The notes under the pieces: model-generated
What the model was told of the DNA's origin: nothing
The model's database searches: none
The model's input: only the letters and a program-made list of their open reading frames with translations
Source of the DNA: Clostridiales bacterium UBA1316
GTDB taxonomy: Bacteria > Bacillota > Clostridia > Oscillospirales > Oscillospiraceae
Direction: 5' to 3'
Length of the DNA stretch: 29,602 bases
Assembly: GCA_002307055.1 (NCBI GenBank)
Contig: DBTM01000031.1
Span: forward strand, 1 to 29,602
Shown here: positions 7,077 to 16,124 of the stretch, in pieces
How the letters are laid out: the number at the start of each line of letters is the position of its first letter
How positions within the stretch are numbered: position 1 is the stretch's first letter
Program-made: the position numbers and the translations under genes

Positions 7077-9406
7077 AGACCGCCGCCTTTGCTCATGCGC
7101 CATATCGCCTCAGGGAGAAGCGGCAGCGTATCAAGTTCAGCACCCGACGCGGCGGACAGGGCGTTTGCCAGCGCCGCGGGCATACCGATCATGCCATGTT
7201 CACCGAGCCCGCGCGCGCCGTACGGCCCATCGATATTTGGCGTTTCAACAAAGCCGACCAGATATTCGGGCGTTTGAGCAAAATGCATCACCTTATAGGT
7301 TCTCAGACTTGTATCCAACACCTGCCCGTTAGGGCCGTACTGGAAGTATTCCCGGTTCGCCCGCCCGAGACCCATGCACATACCGCCCTTGACAATCGCT
7401 TCGGCCATAGCCGGATTGATGGCCTTTCCGGCATCGACCACCGTTGCCGCCTTTAGGATGCGGTAAGTGTATTCCTTTGTGTCAAGCTCCACTTCAACAG
7501 CCTGGGCGCCAACCGTCCAGTAAGGCCCCGGCTTCCCTTTTCCGGTTTCCTTATCCAGATAGTTTAGGTCTCCCATGACATAGCTCCCCCGCCCCAAGAT
7601 TTGCCCGCCGACGGAATTGCCGCTGTCAAACTGATAAGCATGCACAAGATCCTTAAAAACATGATGGACGTCGGGGTCGCTTTTAAGGAAAACGCGCCCG
7701 TCAGCGACCTCGAGATCCTCCGGCGCGCATTTCATCACGCCGGCAGCAAGGCTCTTGAGTTGGCAGCACACATCCTCCGCCGCCTTTAGAATCGACCTCC
7801 CCAGCATGAAGGTCGTCATGCTGGCTACGGTTTTCCAGTGCCGCGGACTCCAGCTCGTTATGACCTCCATGTTGACATGGATACGGTCAATATCCATGCT
7901 CAGCGCCTCTGACAGAATCTGCGCGGCTATTGTTTTCATCGCCGGGCCGATTTCTACGCAGCCGACATTCAAATTGACAGTCCCGTCTTCGTTGAAACTG
8001 ATAACTGCACCCGACACCGCATCCGGCGGTGAATTCGAGGTTTTCCAGAAGCAAGCCATGCCTTTAGCCCGGACAATGTTATTCCCGAGCTCCAGCCGAA
8101 CGCCCTCGTCCCAGCGGATAAGCATTTTGAGCTTTGCGATGCATGCCGGAAGGCAGCCGAGCATACTCAGCGTCAGCTCAACCTGCGTCGGTGTCACCTG
8201 ACCTGGGATAATCGCATTTTTTTCACGCAGGCGGGCAGGGTCAAACTTCAGCTTTGAGGCAAGCTTGTCCAGCATCCGCTCAATGGCAAAGGTGAGGCAG
8301 ACGTGCCCAAAACCGCGCAGCGAGGTGGCGTATGGGTGATTTGTATAGACGCACAGGCTGTCACACGAGACATTTTCGATTTGATACGGGCCGGTACAGT
8401 CGGCAGCAATGGCCTTTGCCATACGCGGCCCGATGTCCGAATACGCACCGGAATCCACAAGGAACGTCATCTCAGCGGCTTTGATGAACCCGTCAAACGA
8501 CGCACCGAGCTTAATATCCGCATGCAGCCCCATCCCGCAGGGGGACGAGGAGATATCGCTTTCTCTCGTGTTTCTGATGCGGACTTCCCTGCCGCCGACG
8601 GCTCTTGAGGCCATGTAAGCCAGTATCTCCAGCTCGGTTCCGGCTTTTCCGCCGAATGCGCCGCCGACGAGCGGAGCTTCAACGATCACTTTTCCTTCGT
8701 CAAGCGCAAACAGCTTGCTCAGCGTTTTTTTGACTTCAAACGGGCTCTGCGTCGACGTTCGGATATACACCGTACCATCTGCTGTGATCCGAGCTTGGGC
8801 AGCACGGGTTTCCATGGCAATATGATCCGACTGCGGCAGGTCAAAGTGCCCCTCGAGAATGACGGTACTTTCAGAAAACCCTTTCTGGGTATCACCTTTC
8901 CTGATTTTTTCGCGGTCGCAGATATTTGTCCCCGGTTCCGGATACGCGTCTTCGACGGGTCGCTTATAGCTGCCCATATCTTCATGCAGGAGCACCGCGC
9001 CTTTCTTTATGGCCTGCATGGGCGAATGGATAACCGGCAGCATCTGATATTCAGCTTTTATAAGCGTCGCAGCCTGCGCGGCAATGAAATCACTGTCGGC
9101 AACGACAAGTGCGATCGGCTCGCCGTAATAACGCACCTTGCCCCTGGCTAAAGGCGGCCTGTCTTCAATAACAGGTCCGTTAAGCACCTCCGTGCCCTCA
9201 CCTGTTAAAACAGCCCTGACGCCGGAGAGCTTCAGCGCCTCAGCCATATTAATCGACAGAATTTTCGCGTGAGCGCATGTGCTCGCCACGGTTCTGGCCG
9301 TCAGCATACCGGCAGAAATAAAATCATCCGTATATTTCGCGTCACCCGTCACCTTATTGGCTGCTTCTTTGCGTATGACAGAGACGCCGACACCTGTTTT
9401 CGGCAT
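7073..9406 (-). CDS. xdhA: Molybdenum hydroxylase Mo-cofactor subunit (xanthine dehydrogenase family)
   Basis: 777 residues, normal length. It opens with GVGVSVIRKEAANKVTGDAK, the typical aldehyde oxidase/xanthine dehydrogenase hammerhead start. Cofactor-binding signatures visible include VGGAFGGKAG, SLRGFGH and, near the C-terminus, GARGLGEHG, where Glu736 matches the catalytic base of the family. METRAA matches the second active-site Glu region of xanthine-type enzymes, which favours a purine or N-heterocycle substrate over CO. A GGTGGTG ribosome binding site precedes the ATG at 9406. No Mo-cofactor sulfurase or insertion chaperone gene is in the window. Selenium-dependent or other hydroxylases of the family cannot be excluded. 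Confidence 0.9.
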   Translation of the reverse strand: MPKTGVGVSVIRKEAANKVTGDAKYTDDFISAGMLTARTVASTCAHAKILSINMAEALKLSGVRAVLTGEGTEVLNGPVIEDRPPLARGKVRYYGEPIALVVADSDFIAAQAATLIKAEYQMLPVIHSPMQAIKKGAVLLHEDMGSYKRPVEDAYPEPGTNICDREKIRKGDTQKGFSESTVILEGHFDLPQSDHIAMETRAAQARITADGTVYIRTSTQSPFEVKKTLSKLFALDEGKVIVEAPLVGGAFGGKAGTELEILAYMASRAVGGREVRIRNTRESDISSSPCGMGLHADIKLGASFDGFIKAAEMTFLVDSGAYSDIGPRMAKAIAADCTGPYQIENVSCDSLCVYTNHPYATSLRGFGHVCLTFAIERMLDKLASKLKFDPARLREKNAIIPGQVTPTQVELTLSMLGCLPACIAKLKMLIRWDEGVRLELGNNIVRAKGMACFWKTSNSPPDAVSGAVISFNEDGTVNLNVGCVEIGPAMKTIAAQILSEALSMDIDRIHVNMEVITSWSPRHWKTVASMTTFMLGRSILKAAEDVCCQLKSLAAGVMKCAPEDLEVADGRVFLKSDPDVHHVFKDLVHAYQFDSGNSVGGQILGRGSYVMGDLNYLDKETGKGKPGPYWTVGAQAVEVELDTKEYTYRILKAATVVDAGKAINPAMAEAIVKGGMCMGLGRANREYFQYGPNGQVLDTSLRTYKVMHFAQTPEYLVGFVETPNIDGPYGARGLGEHGMIGMPAALANALSAASGAELDTLPLLPEAIWRMSKGGGL

Positions 9407-9584
9407 TTATATCACCACCCGTAGCCTTAGAATTCGCAGCCTTATAGAAAATATACCAGCGGGCACAGAAAGCCCCGGCTATATAATCATTTTTCAGCCC
9501 CCGAACATCAGGCCGGCGTTGTTGATTAAATTTTGAATTCTTCCCTTCATCATGCATATATGCACATAAAAATTGGCTGAAACT

Positions 9585-10435
9585 TTAAAATTTGCCGGAG
9601 CCTTCTCTTTTATAGTCGCCGCCGTTTCCGCCGGAGAAATGAATGACGGAACGGCTGTGCTTGGGCACAAGAATGGGGCTGTGCTTGACGCCTCTTGGAA
9701 TATAAATAAGGCAGCTCTTCGTAAAGGAATAAATTTCGTCCCCAATTAAAAACTCGATTTCCGCATTCAGCTCTTCGGGATGCGCGGCGTCCGAACCGAG
9801 GAAACCAATAAACTCGTCAAAATCGTGGGCATGCGTTTCGGGGCCGGTATCATTCGTCGTATGGAACCAGACAGCCTCAAGGTAAGGCGCGCCTTGCAGC
9901 TTCTTGCCGTCTATCCAAAGCAGGCGTGTCAGAAATCCTTCCGGCGCAGAGGGCAGCCTGCCATCGACAGGCGCATATTTTTCAACCCTGTTATTGGCAT
10001 AGGCGCCCTTGTGGGCTGCTGCGATAGCCGGAATTTCTTCATAATGGTCCGCCGTCATCTGGCACGTATAATGGAGCATCGGTTTCGTCACATTTCTGAC
10101 GGAAACCCGGCCATGGGCGGCACCGGCTGGGATAAACACAATGCTCGTCCGATCGAAGGTCAGCCTGTCATTTTCAATCCAGAGCTCAATATCAGCGTTC
10201 AGGTTCTCGGGGTCATTCGGATCGCTGCCGATGAACATGAGCAGCTCATCCGAGGTGTGTTTAAAAAGCAGTCACGGCTGAAGTCTTTGACAAGCCAACA
10301 GGCAGCGCCGAAAATACAGCCTTTATAAAAGCTTCCGTCTATCGTGACAACGTGGGCATGCGCATCCTCCGGGTTCATATTAATATCGGCAGGCTGGACC
10401 ATCCCCGCGAGAGCAAAATATTGAGAAATGGACAT
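9585..10435 (-). pseudogene. Bicupin gene with a -1 frame disruption (possible programmed frameshift)
   Basis: The ATG at 10435 follows a strong AGGAGG. Its frame (MSISQYFALAGMVQPADINM) is coherent up to about 10262. The continuation is in the -1 frame (HTSDELLMFIGSDPND) and runs to the stop at 9585. Joined, the product would be ~283 residues with two similar cupin domains: DELLMFIGSDPNDPENLNAD in the first matches DEFIGFLGSDAAHPEELNAE in the second, and IPAGAAHG matches IPRGVKHS. That internal match proves the downstream frame. The second domain keeps HAHDFDE-type metal ligands. At the junction the sequence is T-TTA-AAC, a canonical slippery heptamer in the correct phase. The simplest explanation is one lost T in the T5 run. 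The gene lies 178 nt upstream of xdhA, but no link is shown. Confidence 0.8.
10259..10265 (-). other. Slippery heptamer at the bicupin frame junction
   Basis: Minus-strand TTTAAAC is read T-TTA-AAC in the upstream frame; slipping back one base continues exactly into the downstream cupin frame. Nine nt later a small hairpin is possible (ATGAG-CTG-CTCAT, 10237-10249). No upstream SD-like stimulator is seen. Confidence 0.35.
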
Positions 10436-10518
10436 GATATTTCCTCCTCAGTTATTCCATAATTATCTGTTTTGTTGCTTCTGATTCTATTATATTCCAT
10501 GCATCATTGCAAGAAAAG

Positions 10519-10671
10519 GAATGCTTGTTACGGCCGCAAAGCAGCCCCGACAAGCATTTTCAGCAGTATGTCCGGTCCTTCAAACCGGAAGAAGCCAATA
10601 TGGCTAATCCGCATTATGTCAACTTGTGGGAACAAACGAAACCGCATCGATTTATTCAGAGGATACTATAA
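10519..10671 (+). pseudogene. Possible relic of a protein-coding gene, C-terminal fragment
   Basis: This plus-strand frame ends at TAA 10669-10671 and reads ...FQQYVRSFKPEEANM, ANPHYVNLWEQTKPHRF, IQRIL. The composition is strikingly protein-like compared with the overlapping 67-codon frame (10472-10675), which is Cys/Lys/Ser-rich and unconvincing. The fragment has no plausible start with a ribosome binding site; the only ATG leaves 24 residues. The rest of the 10436-10722 gap holds nothing else I can support. I do not recognise the parent family. Confidence 0.3.
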
Positions 10672-10722
10672 ATGAGTTGGCTGCGCGGCTGCCCGCTTTC
10701 GTATAACCAATCACATCGTCCG

Positions 10723-13458
10723 TCATATCGCGTTGCCTCTATGGGTACTGCCATAATAGGATTTCCGGATAAAATCGATGGGGATGACCGAAAATGCGAG
10801 AATGAGCACGAACTGCAGCTCTGAGTACCGAAGACCTGTTGTCCTGAAGATTTCCCCGCCGAAGTAAATAATCAAAATCTGGATGACCGTTACAAACAGC
10901 ATTATGGTGAGGAAGCCTTTGTTCTGCCAGATATGGGCGAGCAGATTCAGCCGCGTCGTTCGGGCATTAAAGCTGTTGAACACACCGGCAAATATAAACA
11001 TGGCAAAAAAGGCTGTCATGAAGAATTCATCACCTGTCCCATGACTATACATAGAGTGTATGGCCGGCAGCTTCAGAAACAGGACGCATAGGAGTGTGAT
11101 ATAGATACCGCTGATCAGAATCTGATTATACATATATCGGTTGATAATCGGCTCATCGCGGCGTTTGGGCGGCTCCTCCATATACTCCTTCAGCGGTGCT
11201 TCCCCGGCAAAGGCGAGACCTGCGAGCGTATCCATGACCATATTGACCCAAAGCATCTGCAAAACGGTAATCGGCGAATTGATACCGATGAACGGCCCGA
11301 TGATTGAGATAGCAACTGCGCACAAATTAATCGTCAGCTGGAATATGATAAACTTGCGGATGCTTTTAAATATCGTTCTCCCATACAGAATCGCTTTTGA
11401 AATAGATAAAAAATTATCATCCAGTATGACAATATCGCTGGCTTCCTTCGCAACCTCCGTACCGCTCCCCATTGAAAACCCGACATCGGCTTTTTTAAGC
11501 GCCGGGGCGTCATTGATGCCGTCACCCGTCATTCCGGCGACAAGCCCCAGCTCCTGAGAGAGCGCAATCAGTCTGCTTTTATCCGACGGCACAGTCCGCG
11601 CGACAACGCGCAGCTTCGGCAGAACGGCTTTAAGCTCCATGTCCGGCATTTTTTGCAGCGCGTCGCTCGTCAAAACAGCGTCTGCCTGGCCGCTCCTGAT
11701 AAGGCCGATCTCCCGGGCAATAGCCTCAGCTGTTTCCATATTGTCCCCTGTTATCATAACGACCTGGATACCGGCGTTTGAGACCTCCTTAATCGCCTTC
11801 GCCGCCTCGCGCCGGATTTCGTCCCGAATGCAGGCAATGCCGATAAGCGTCATCTCTCTGCCCGGACTGACAGGACTGATGTCCTCCTCGCTTACGGCAA
11901 GAGCTAAAAGCCGAGCGGCATCTGAAGCCATGTCATTCATCAGCTTTTTCAGCGCGCTTTTATTTATAAAATCTCTTTTAACGCCGTCTGTATCATAGTA
12001 AAAAGAACAATTCGGTAAAATGAGTTCAGGCGCACCCTTAATGAGCGTGAGATTGAAATCGCCCTTGATCTGAGTACTGGAATATTTATTGATGCTGTTG
12101 AAAGGAATACTCGACTGAATTCTGACATCTTCCTGCTTCAACTTATCCTCCATGACGAATTCTAAAAGCGCCCGCTCGGTTGCGTTCCCCCCGATGGGGA
12201 TTTTTCCCCCGCTAGAACGCCTGCCGCCGACGGTTCTCATTTTGTCGGTGGAAGCACTGCCTCCGCTTATGTATGCGCCGGTATTATAAACACACGATAT
12301 TCTCAGGAGCCTGCCAAGCTCCGATTTTCGGAATTCAGAATAATCGTCAAGCTTTGTGCCGCTCCCGGTAATAAAGCAATTGACCTTCAGCTTCCCTTTC
12401 GTGATCGTACCCGTTTTGTCCGTAAATAAAATATTGAGGTTACCAGACGTCTCGATGCCGACAAGCTTCCTGACGAGGACGTTATCTTTGAGCATACGCT
12501 TCATATTGGACGACAGGACAATGGTAATCATCAGCGGCAAGCCTTCCGGAATAGCGACGACGATGACGGAGATAGCGAGCGTGGCGGCGTGAACAAGACA
12601 GCCCATGAGCACCTTCGGCGTGTCCAGGCACCGCAGGATGGCATCCATATTGGAGGCGTTATTCAGGACAATGGAATTAAAGAGGTCGGCAAAAGCGACG
12701 AGCGCCGCGCCGATATATCCGAATCGGCTGATGGACTGAGCGAGCTTGCCGAGACGGGCTTTCAGCGGGCTCTCCCGTGATTCCTCCTGAACGTCAAGAG
12801 CAAGCTTACCATAAAATGTATTCGCTCCGACGCTTAAAATGCGCATAATAGCCTCACCAGAACAGACAATGCAGCCGCGGAAAAGCCTGCTTTTATTCGT
12901 AAAATCCCGGCAATTCTCATCCGTTGGCTGCTCAGCACCTGGTTTTTTGACGACCTCCCTGCTCTCGCCGTTCAAGGGCGATTGGTCGACATAAACCTCC
13001 CCGCTCGTGATGATACCATCTGCAGGAATACGATCTCCGGGCTGCAGGAGTACATAATCCCCGACCACAACATCACTGACCGGCAATTCAACAAGCCCGT
13101 CGGCTCTTTTAACGCGGCACTTCGTTTTAAGCGCGTCCTCCTGTAGCTTTTCAAAAGCCGATTCGCTCCCATATTCCGACAAGGTGGAGACAAAGGTCGA
13201 AATAAGAATGGCGGCGGCGATTCCGATTGTCTCATACCAATTAAAATTCCTTATACGAATGACAATATTAACGACGAGTGCGATCAATAGAATCTTGATG
13301 ATCGGGTCGCCGAAGTTTGATATGAATTCCTTTAAAAAGCTGTGCTTTTTCCCCCGAACAAGCGCATTGTCCCCGTACTGCTCTTTTGAGCGGTGCACAT
13401 CCTTTTCGGTAAGCCCCTTTATCCTGCCTAAAAGCTCCATTGTGTTTTGATGATTCAT
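10723..13458 (-). CDS. P-type calcium-transporting ATPase, PMCA type
   Basis: 911 residues, normal length, from the ATG at 13458 after AGGGGA. The P2-type architecture is complete: N-terminal cytoplasmic stretch, TM1-2 (~52-95), actuator domain with NGES at 163-166 in the TGES position, VVAIPEGLP in TM4 (304-308), phosphorylation motif DKTGT with Asp347, nucleotide-binding KGAPE, MITGD (568-572), hinge TGDGINDAPALKKAD (644-658), and a C-terminal membrane domain. TM6 contains LWVNMVMDT, and TM5 carries QLTINLCAVAISIIG, both matching plasma-membrane-type calcium pumps. It likely exports Ca2+ (possibly Mn2+). The Thr-to-Asn change in TGES is worth noting, though I am not certain how rare it is in bacterial homologues. 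It is divergent from the ytaF-like gene 72 nt away. Confidence 0.92.
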   Translation of the reverse strand: MNHQNTMELLGRIKGLTEKDVHRSKEQYGDNALVRGKKHSFLKEFISNFGDPIIKILLIALVVNIVIRIRNFNWYETIGIAAAILISTFVSTLSEYGSESAFEKLQEDALKTKCRVKRADGLVELPVSDVVVGDYVLLQPGDRIPADGIITSGEVYVDQSPLNGESREVVKKPGAEQPTDENCRDFTNKSRLFRGCIVCSGEAIMRILSVGANTFYGKLALDVQEESRESPLKARLGKLAQSISRFGYIGAALVAFADLFNSIVLNNASNMDAILRCLDTPKVLMGCLVHAATLAISVIVVAIPEGLPLMITIVLSSNMKRMLKDNVLVRKLVGIETSGNLNILFTDKTGTITKGKLKVNCFITGSGTKLDDYSEFRKSELGRLLRISCVYNTGAYISGGSASTDKMRTVGGRRSSGGKIPIGGNATERALLEFVMEDKLKQEDVRIQSSIPFNSINKYSSTQIKGDFNLTLIKGAPELILPNCSFYYDTDGVKRDFINKSALKKLMNDMASDAARLLALAVSEEDISPVSPGREMTLIGIACIRDEIRREAAKAIKEVSNAGIQVVMITGDNMETAEAIAREIGLIRSGQADAVLTSDALQKMPDMELKAVLPKLRVVARTVPSDKSRLIALSQELGLVAGMTGDGINDAPALKKADVGFSMGSGTEVAKEASDIVILDDNFLSISKAILYGRTIFKSIRKFIIFQLTINLCAVAISIIGPFIGINSPITVLQMLWVNMVMDTLAGLAFAGEAPLKEYMEEPPKRRDEPIINRYMYNQILISGIYITLLCVLFLKLPAIHSMYSHGTGDEFFMTAFFAMFIFAGVFNSFNARTTRLNLLAHIWQNKGFLTIMLFVTVIQILIIYFGGEIFRTTGLRYSELQFVLILAFSVIPIDFIRKSYYGSTHRGNAI

Positions 13459-13530
13459 ACACGTCCCCTATTTGCGTTCATCAAGAGCAAAATTTATTAC
13501 TCTAAAATATATTGAGGGGGTTGTCTATAT

Positions 13531-14154
13531 ATGTTTCAAATATTGTTGGTGACTGCACTATGCCTGGATGCCTTCACCGCAAGCCTCGCTTATGGCGTGA
13601 ATAAAACAAAAATGCCGCCGGTTACCATCCTTGTCATCAGCGTCATCTGCACCTCAGTGCTGGCGTTGTCGACAGGGATTGGTGCGGCAGCTCAAAATAT
13701 TATTTCCCAGAATATTTCGTCTGTTTTTTCTTTTGCGGTGCTCCTGCTCATTGGCGTTGTTAAAAGCTTTGAGAGCTTTTTAAAGCGCTTTATCACTAAA
13801 AAGGACGGCTGCGAAAACCAAATAAAAATGAAGCTTTTCGATATTAATTTTGTCCTGTCGGTCTACGCCGACAGCGAAAAGGCAGATATCGACCAGTCAA
13901 AAACCCTGTCTGTCAAGGAAGCCGTTTATCTCGCGCTGGCTCTGTCCCTCGATGGCTTCGCCGCCGGATTCGGCTGGGGCCTCGCTCCCGGCAACTACAT
14001 AGAGCTGATCCTTTTGTCTCTGCTTTCAAACATCCTTGCCGTAACACTCGGCTATCTGATGGGAAAGCTGTTGACAAGAATCACAAAAATCGATTTTTCC
14101 TGGATCGGCGGCTTAATATTGATTATACTGGCGTTTACAAAGCTGAAGTGGTGA
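13531..14154 (+). CDS. ytaF: YtaF-like sporulation membrane protein (MntP-related)
   Basis: 207 residues from the ATG at 13531, preceded by GGGGGT about 8 nt upstream. It is a polytopic membrane protein of about six helices in two halves joined by a basic/acidic loop (residues ~88-130). Each half carries an Asp in its first helix: TALCLDAFTASLAYG and LALSLDGFAAGFGWG. This pseudo-duplicated pattern is that of the MntP/YtaF superfamily. The length and the second-half motif fit YtaF (a sporulation-associated protein of unknown function) better than the ~185-residue MntP manganese exporter. If it is MntP-like, pairing with a divergent P2-type ATPase would suggest divalent-cation efflux. A dispersed-repeat hairpin follows the stop. 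Confidence 0.72.
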   Translation: MFQILLVTALCLDAFTASLAYGVNKTKMPPVTILVISVICTSVLALSTGIGAAAQNIISQNISSVFSFAVLLLIGVVKSFESFLKRFITKKDGCENQIKMKLFDINFVLSVYADSEKADIDQSKTLSVKEAVYLALALSLDGFAAGFGWGLAPGNYIELILLSLLSNILAVTLGYLMGKLLTRITKIDFSWIGGLILIILAFTKLKW

Positions 14155-14165
14155 CAGGATAAGCG

Positions 14166-14209
14166 GCTCCTTTTTGAAAGGAGCTGTCCGCGAAGAGGAC
14201 TGAGGATTG
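14166..14209 (+). repeat. Two-hairpin intergenic repeat after ytaF
   Basis: GCTCCTTT-TTG-AAAGGAGC (14166-14184) is followed directly by GTCC-GCGAAGA-GGAC (14186-14200) and TGAGGATTG. From memory, this two-hairpin arrangement ending in GAGGATT is a recurring intergenic element in Oscillospiraceae-type genomes. It could also end ytaF transcription, although no T-run follows. Confidence 0.5.
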
Positions 14210-14228
14210 CCTCTAGTGCCGCGTTACA

Positions 14229-14286
14229 CCGCACTGGTAGGGCAGACACAAGGTCTGCCCTACTGTAGTGTTTTGCACCAGTGCGG
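14229..14286. repeat. Nested palindrome
   Basis: The outer arms are CCGCACTGG (14229-14237) and CCAGTGCGG (14278-14286). The inner arms are GTAGGGCAGAC (14237-14247) and GTCTGCCCTAC (14253-14263). The structure sits between two convergent genes and would form a long two-level hairpin or cruciform. It probably belongs to a dispersed repeat family. Confidence 0.65.
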
Positions 14287-14331
14287 CGCGCTGTTCTGCT
14301 TCAGTCTAACTGCAGGCAGACAGCACCTATG

Positions 14332-15954
14332 TCATTTAGGCAGTTTATCCGAGAACATGATGAGATTAAGTGTCACACACTCTGTGTCAGTGAAAGCCGG
14401 AAGCTCTTTGTTCTCCATCATCATATCGAGCAGCATCGTCACTGTTTGCGATGTGATAACACTTTTGGTTTCTTCACGGACAAGGTCATGCATCTGGGGC
14501 GGAAAAAGCTGCTTTTTCGTTTCGAAGCCTTTACCGGAAAACTCCGCGAGCTTCGCTTTTAACGTTTCCGGGAACTCAGGTAATGCCGCGCAAAGCTCAT
14601 TTTGAGTGATACCGCTCACAATTACCTGAACTTTATCGTCTATTCCGATAAAGCGTCTATCATAGAGGCGTTTATATTTCTCAGCGTTTTCAAGGCCTTT
14701 ATCGAGCTTGCCGCTGATAAATTCATAAAGGTACTCATAATCGGAAACAAGATTGTTCTTCCAACTGCCTTCACGCGCCGACAAATCGGAGTCAATAGAC
14801 CACGAGCTGATGCCTGGATATTTTTCAGAACCGCGCGTCATGCTGCCGCAGATCCAATAATTTTTTATATGGATTTTCGGCGTGTAATCCGGGTCATTTC
14901 TGGATGCATTCATGAAAGCGTTTGCAATGTAATCGCCGCCATCCGACGGCTTGATATAATACTTTGACAAATCAGCTGTCTCGCCGTGAAAATGGCTTTT
15001 GAACATGATCGAATAGGTCAGCAGGGTCGCGTACAACAATGCGCGGTTTCCGCCCGGGAGATATATGTTCGCCATTTTTTCGGCAGCTTCACGCACAAGC
15101 GGGGCGTATTCATCCTTCAATAAACGAACAATCTCAAGCTGCAATGTATATTCCTTTTCCGCCGCTTCGAGGGAATAGGTCGCAGGTGTGATGTTTACAT
15201 AAGTCGTGAACTTATCATTTTTCACTCTGGTTAAAAATCCGTTATTCTCGAGTTTGCTGATGATGTCGTCAAGATATACAGGCGCTATCCCAAGTTCGTC
15301 TGAGATTTCACTTTCATTTTTCGGAGTAAAGTACACGCTGTACAGAACGTTCTGTTCAATTGTGCCGGTGATATAAGCTTCCGGTCCGCCGAGCTTTCCG
15401 GGATTGCCATTATGGCCCATTCCTGTGAATTTTATTGGGGCAATACCGAGTTTTCCGATTGTTCTTTCCATTCTTAAACCTTCTTTCAATTCATCTCTAG
15501 CACGATTCAAATGCCATTTGACCGTGCCCTCGGACAGCTTCATCGTCCGAGCGATCTTTGTAATCTTTTGCTTTTCAAAATAGAACAGAACAATAATTTC
15601 ACGCCTTGTTTTTGTCAGATAAGCTATTTCCCGGCGGAGGACCGCATATTCCCGCTGCAAGTCATCCTCTGCCTCAAAATCCGGTTCCGCCGGAATTTCG
15701 AGACCGTCAATCGGCGTGTGCGCCTCACGCTTTTTGGCCATGACATACTTGGAATACACATTCTCGGATATGCGCCATACATATCCGTCCGGGTTATACA
15801 GCTCCGGTATTTTAAGAAGCGAAGAATAAACCTCATAGATAATTTCGGAGCATATTTCATCCGCTTCTGCGAGGTTAAACGTCTTCGAGACAGAAAAGCC
15901 GTATACTTTATTCATATACATATGGATGAATTCATCTGCTATTCGCTTTTCCAT
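14332..15954 (-). CDS. ECF-type sigma factor with large C-terminal extension
   Basis: 540 residues from the ATG at 15954, with GGGAGC upstream. Residues ~1-75 resemble sigma region 2 (EADEICSEIIYEVYSSLL...YVWRISENVYSKYV). Residues ~100-160 are region 4 with its helix-turn-helix (ITKIARTMKLSEGTVKWHLN). This core is the size of an ordinary ECF sigma factor (~165 residues). The remaining ~375 residues are an extension. Residues ~195-255 look like a winged helix (YSVYFTPKNESEISDELGIA then YLDDIISKLENNGFLTRVK). A helical, possibly ligand-binding region follows, with no membrane helix. No anti-sigma gene is adjacent, so regulation may be built into the extension. I recognise the combined arrangement loosely from clostridial genomes but cannot name a group or target. 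Confidence 0.8.
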   Translation of the reverse strand: MEKRIADEFIHMYMNKVYGFSVSKTFNLAEADEICSEIIYEVYSSLLKIPELYNPDGYVWRISENVYSKYVMAKKREAHTPIDGLEIPAEPDFEAEDDLQREYAVLRREIAYLTKTRREIIVLFYFEKQKITKIARTMKLSEGTVKWHLNRARDELKEGLRMERTIGKLGIAPIKFTGMGHNGNPGKLGGPEAYITGTIEQNVLYSVYFTPKNESEISDELGIAPVYLDDIISKLENNGFLTRVKNDKFTTYVNITPATYSLEAAEKEYTLQLEIVRLLKDEYAPLVREAAEKMANIYLPGGNRALLYATLLTYSIMFKSHFHGETADLSKYYIKPSDGGDYIANAFMNASRNDPDYTPKIHIKNYWICGSMTRGSEKYPGISSWSIDSDLSAREGSWKNNLVSDYEYLYEFISGKLDKGLENAEKYKRLYDRRFIGIDDKVQVIVSGITQNELCAALPEFPETLKAKLAEFSGKGFETKKQLFPPQMHDLVREETKSVITSQTVTMLLDMMMENKELPAFTDTECVTLNLIMFSDKLPK

Positions 15955-16073
15955 TGCTGCTCCCTTTTACCGCGTTTTTTATTGTTCTGCCTATACAGTG
16001 TTAAAACAGAAAGAAAGGTTGGGCATTAATCTGTGTTTGTTTTAATGTACATTAATTTATTTAAAGAAAAAGG

Positions 16074-16110
16074 AAGAGGCTCGATATCATTACAGATCAT
16101 CGAACCTCTT
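16074..16110 (-). terminator. Terminator of the magnesium operon
   Basis: On the minus strand AAGAGGTTCGAT pairs with ATCGAGCCTCTT (one mismatch), followed by CCTTTTTCTTT. It begins 14 nt after the NRAMP-like stop codon. Confidence 0.75.
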
Positions 16111-16124
16111 TAATACTTGCTCAT

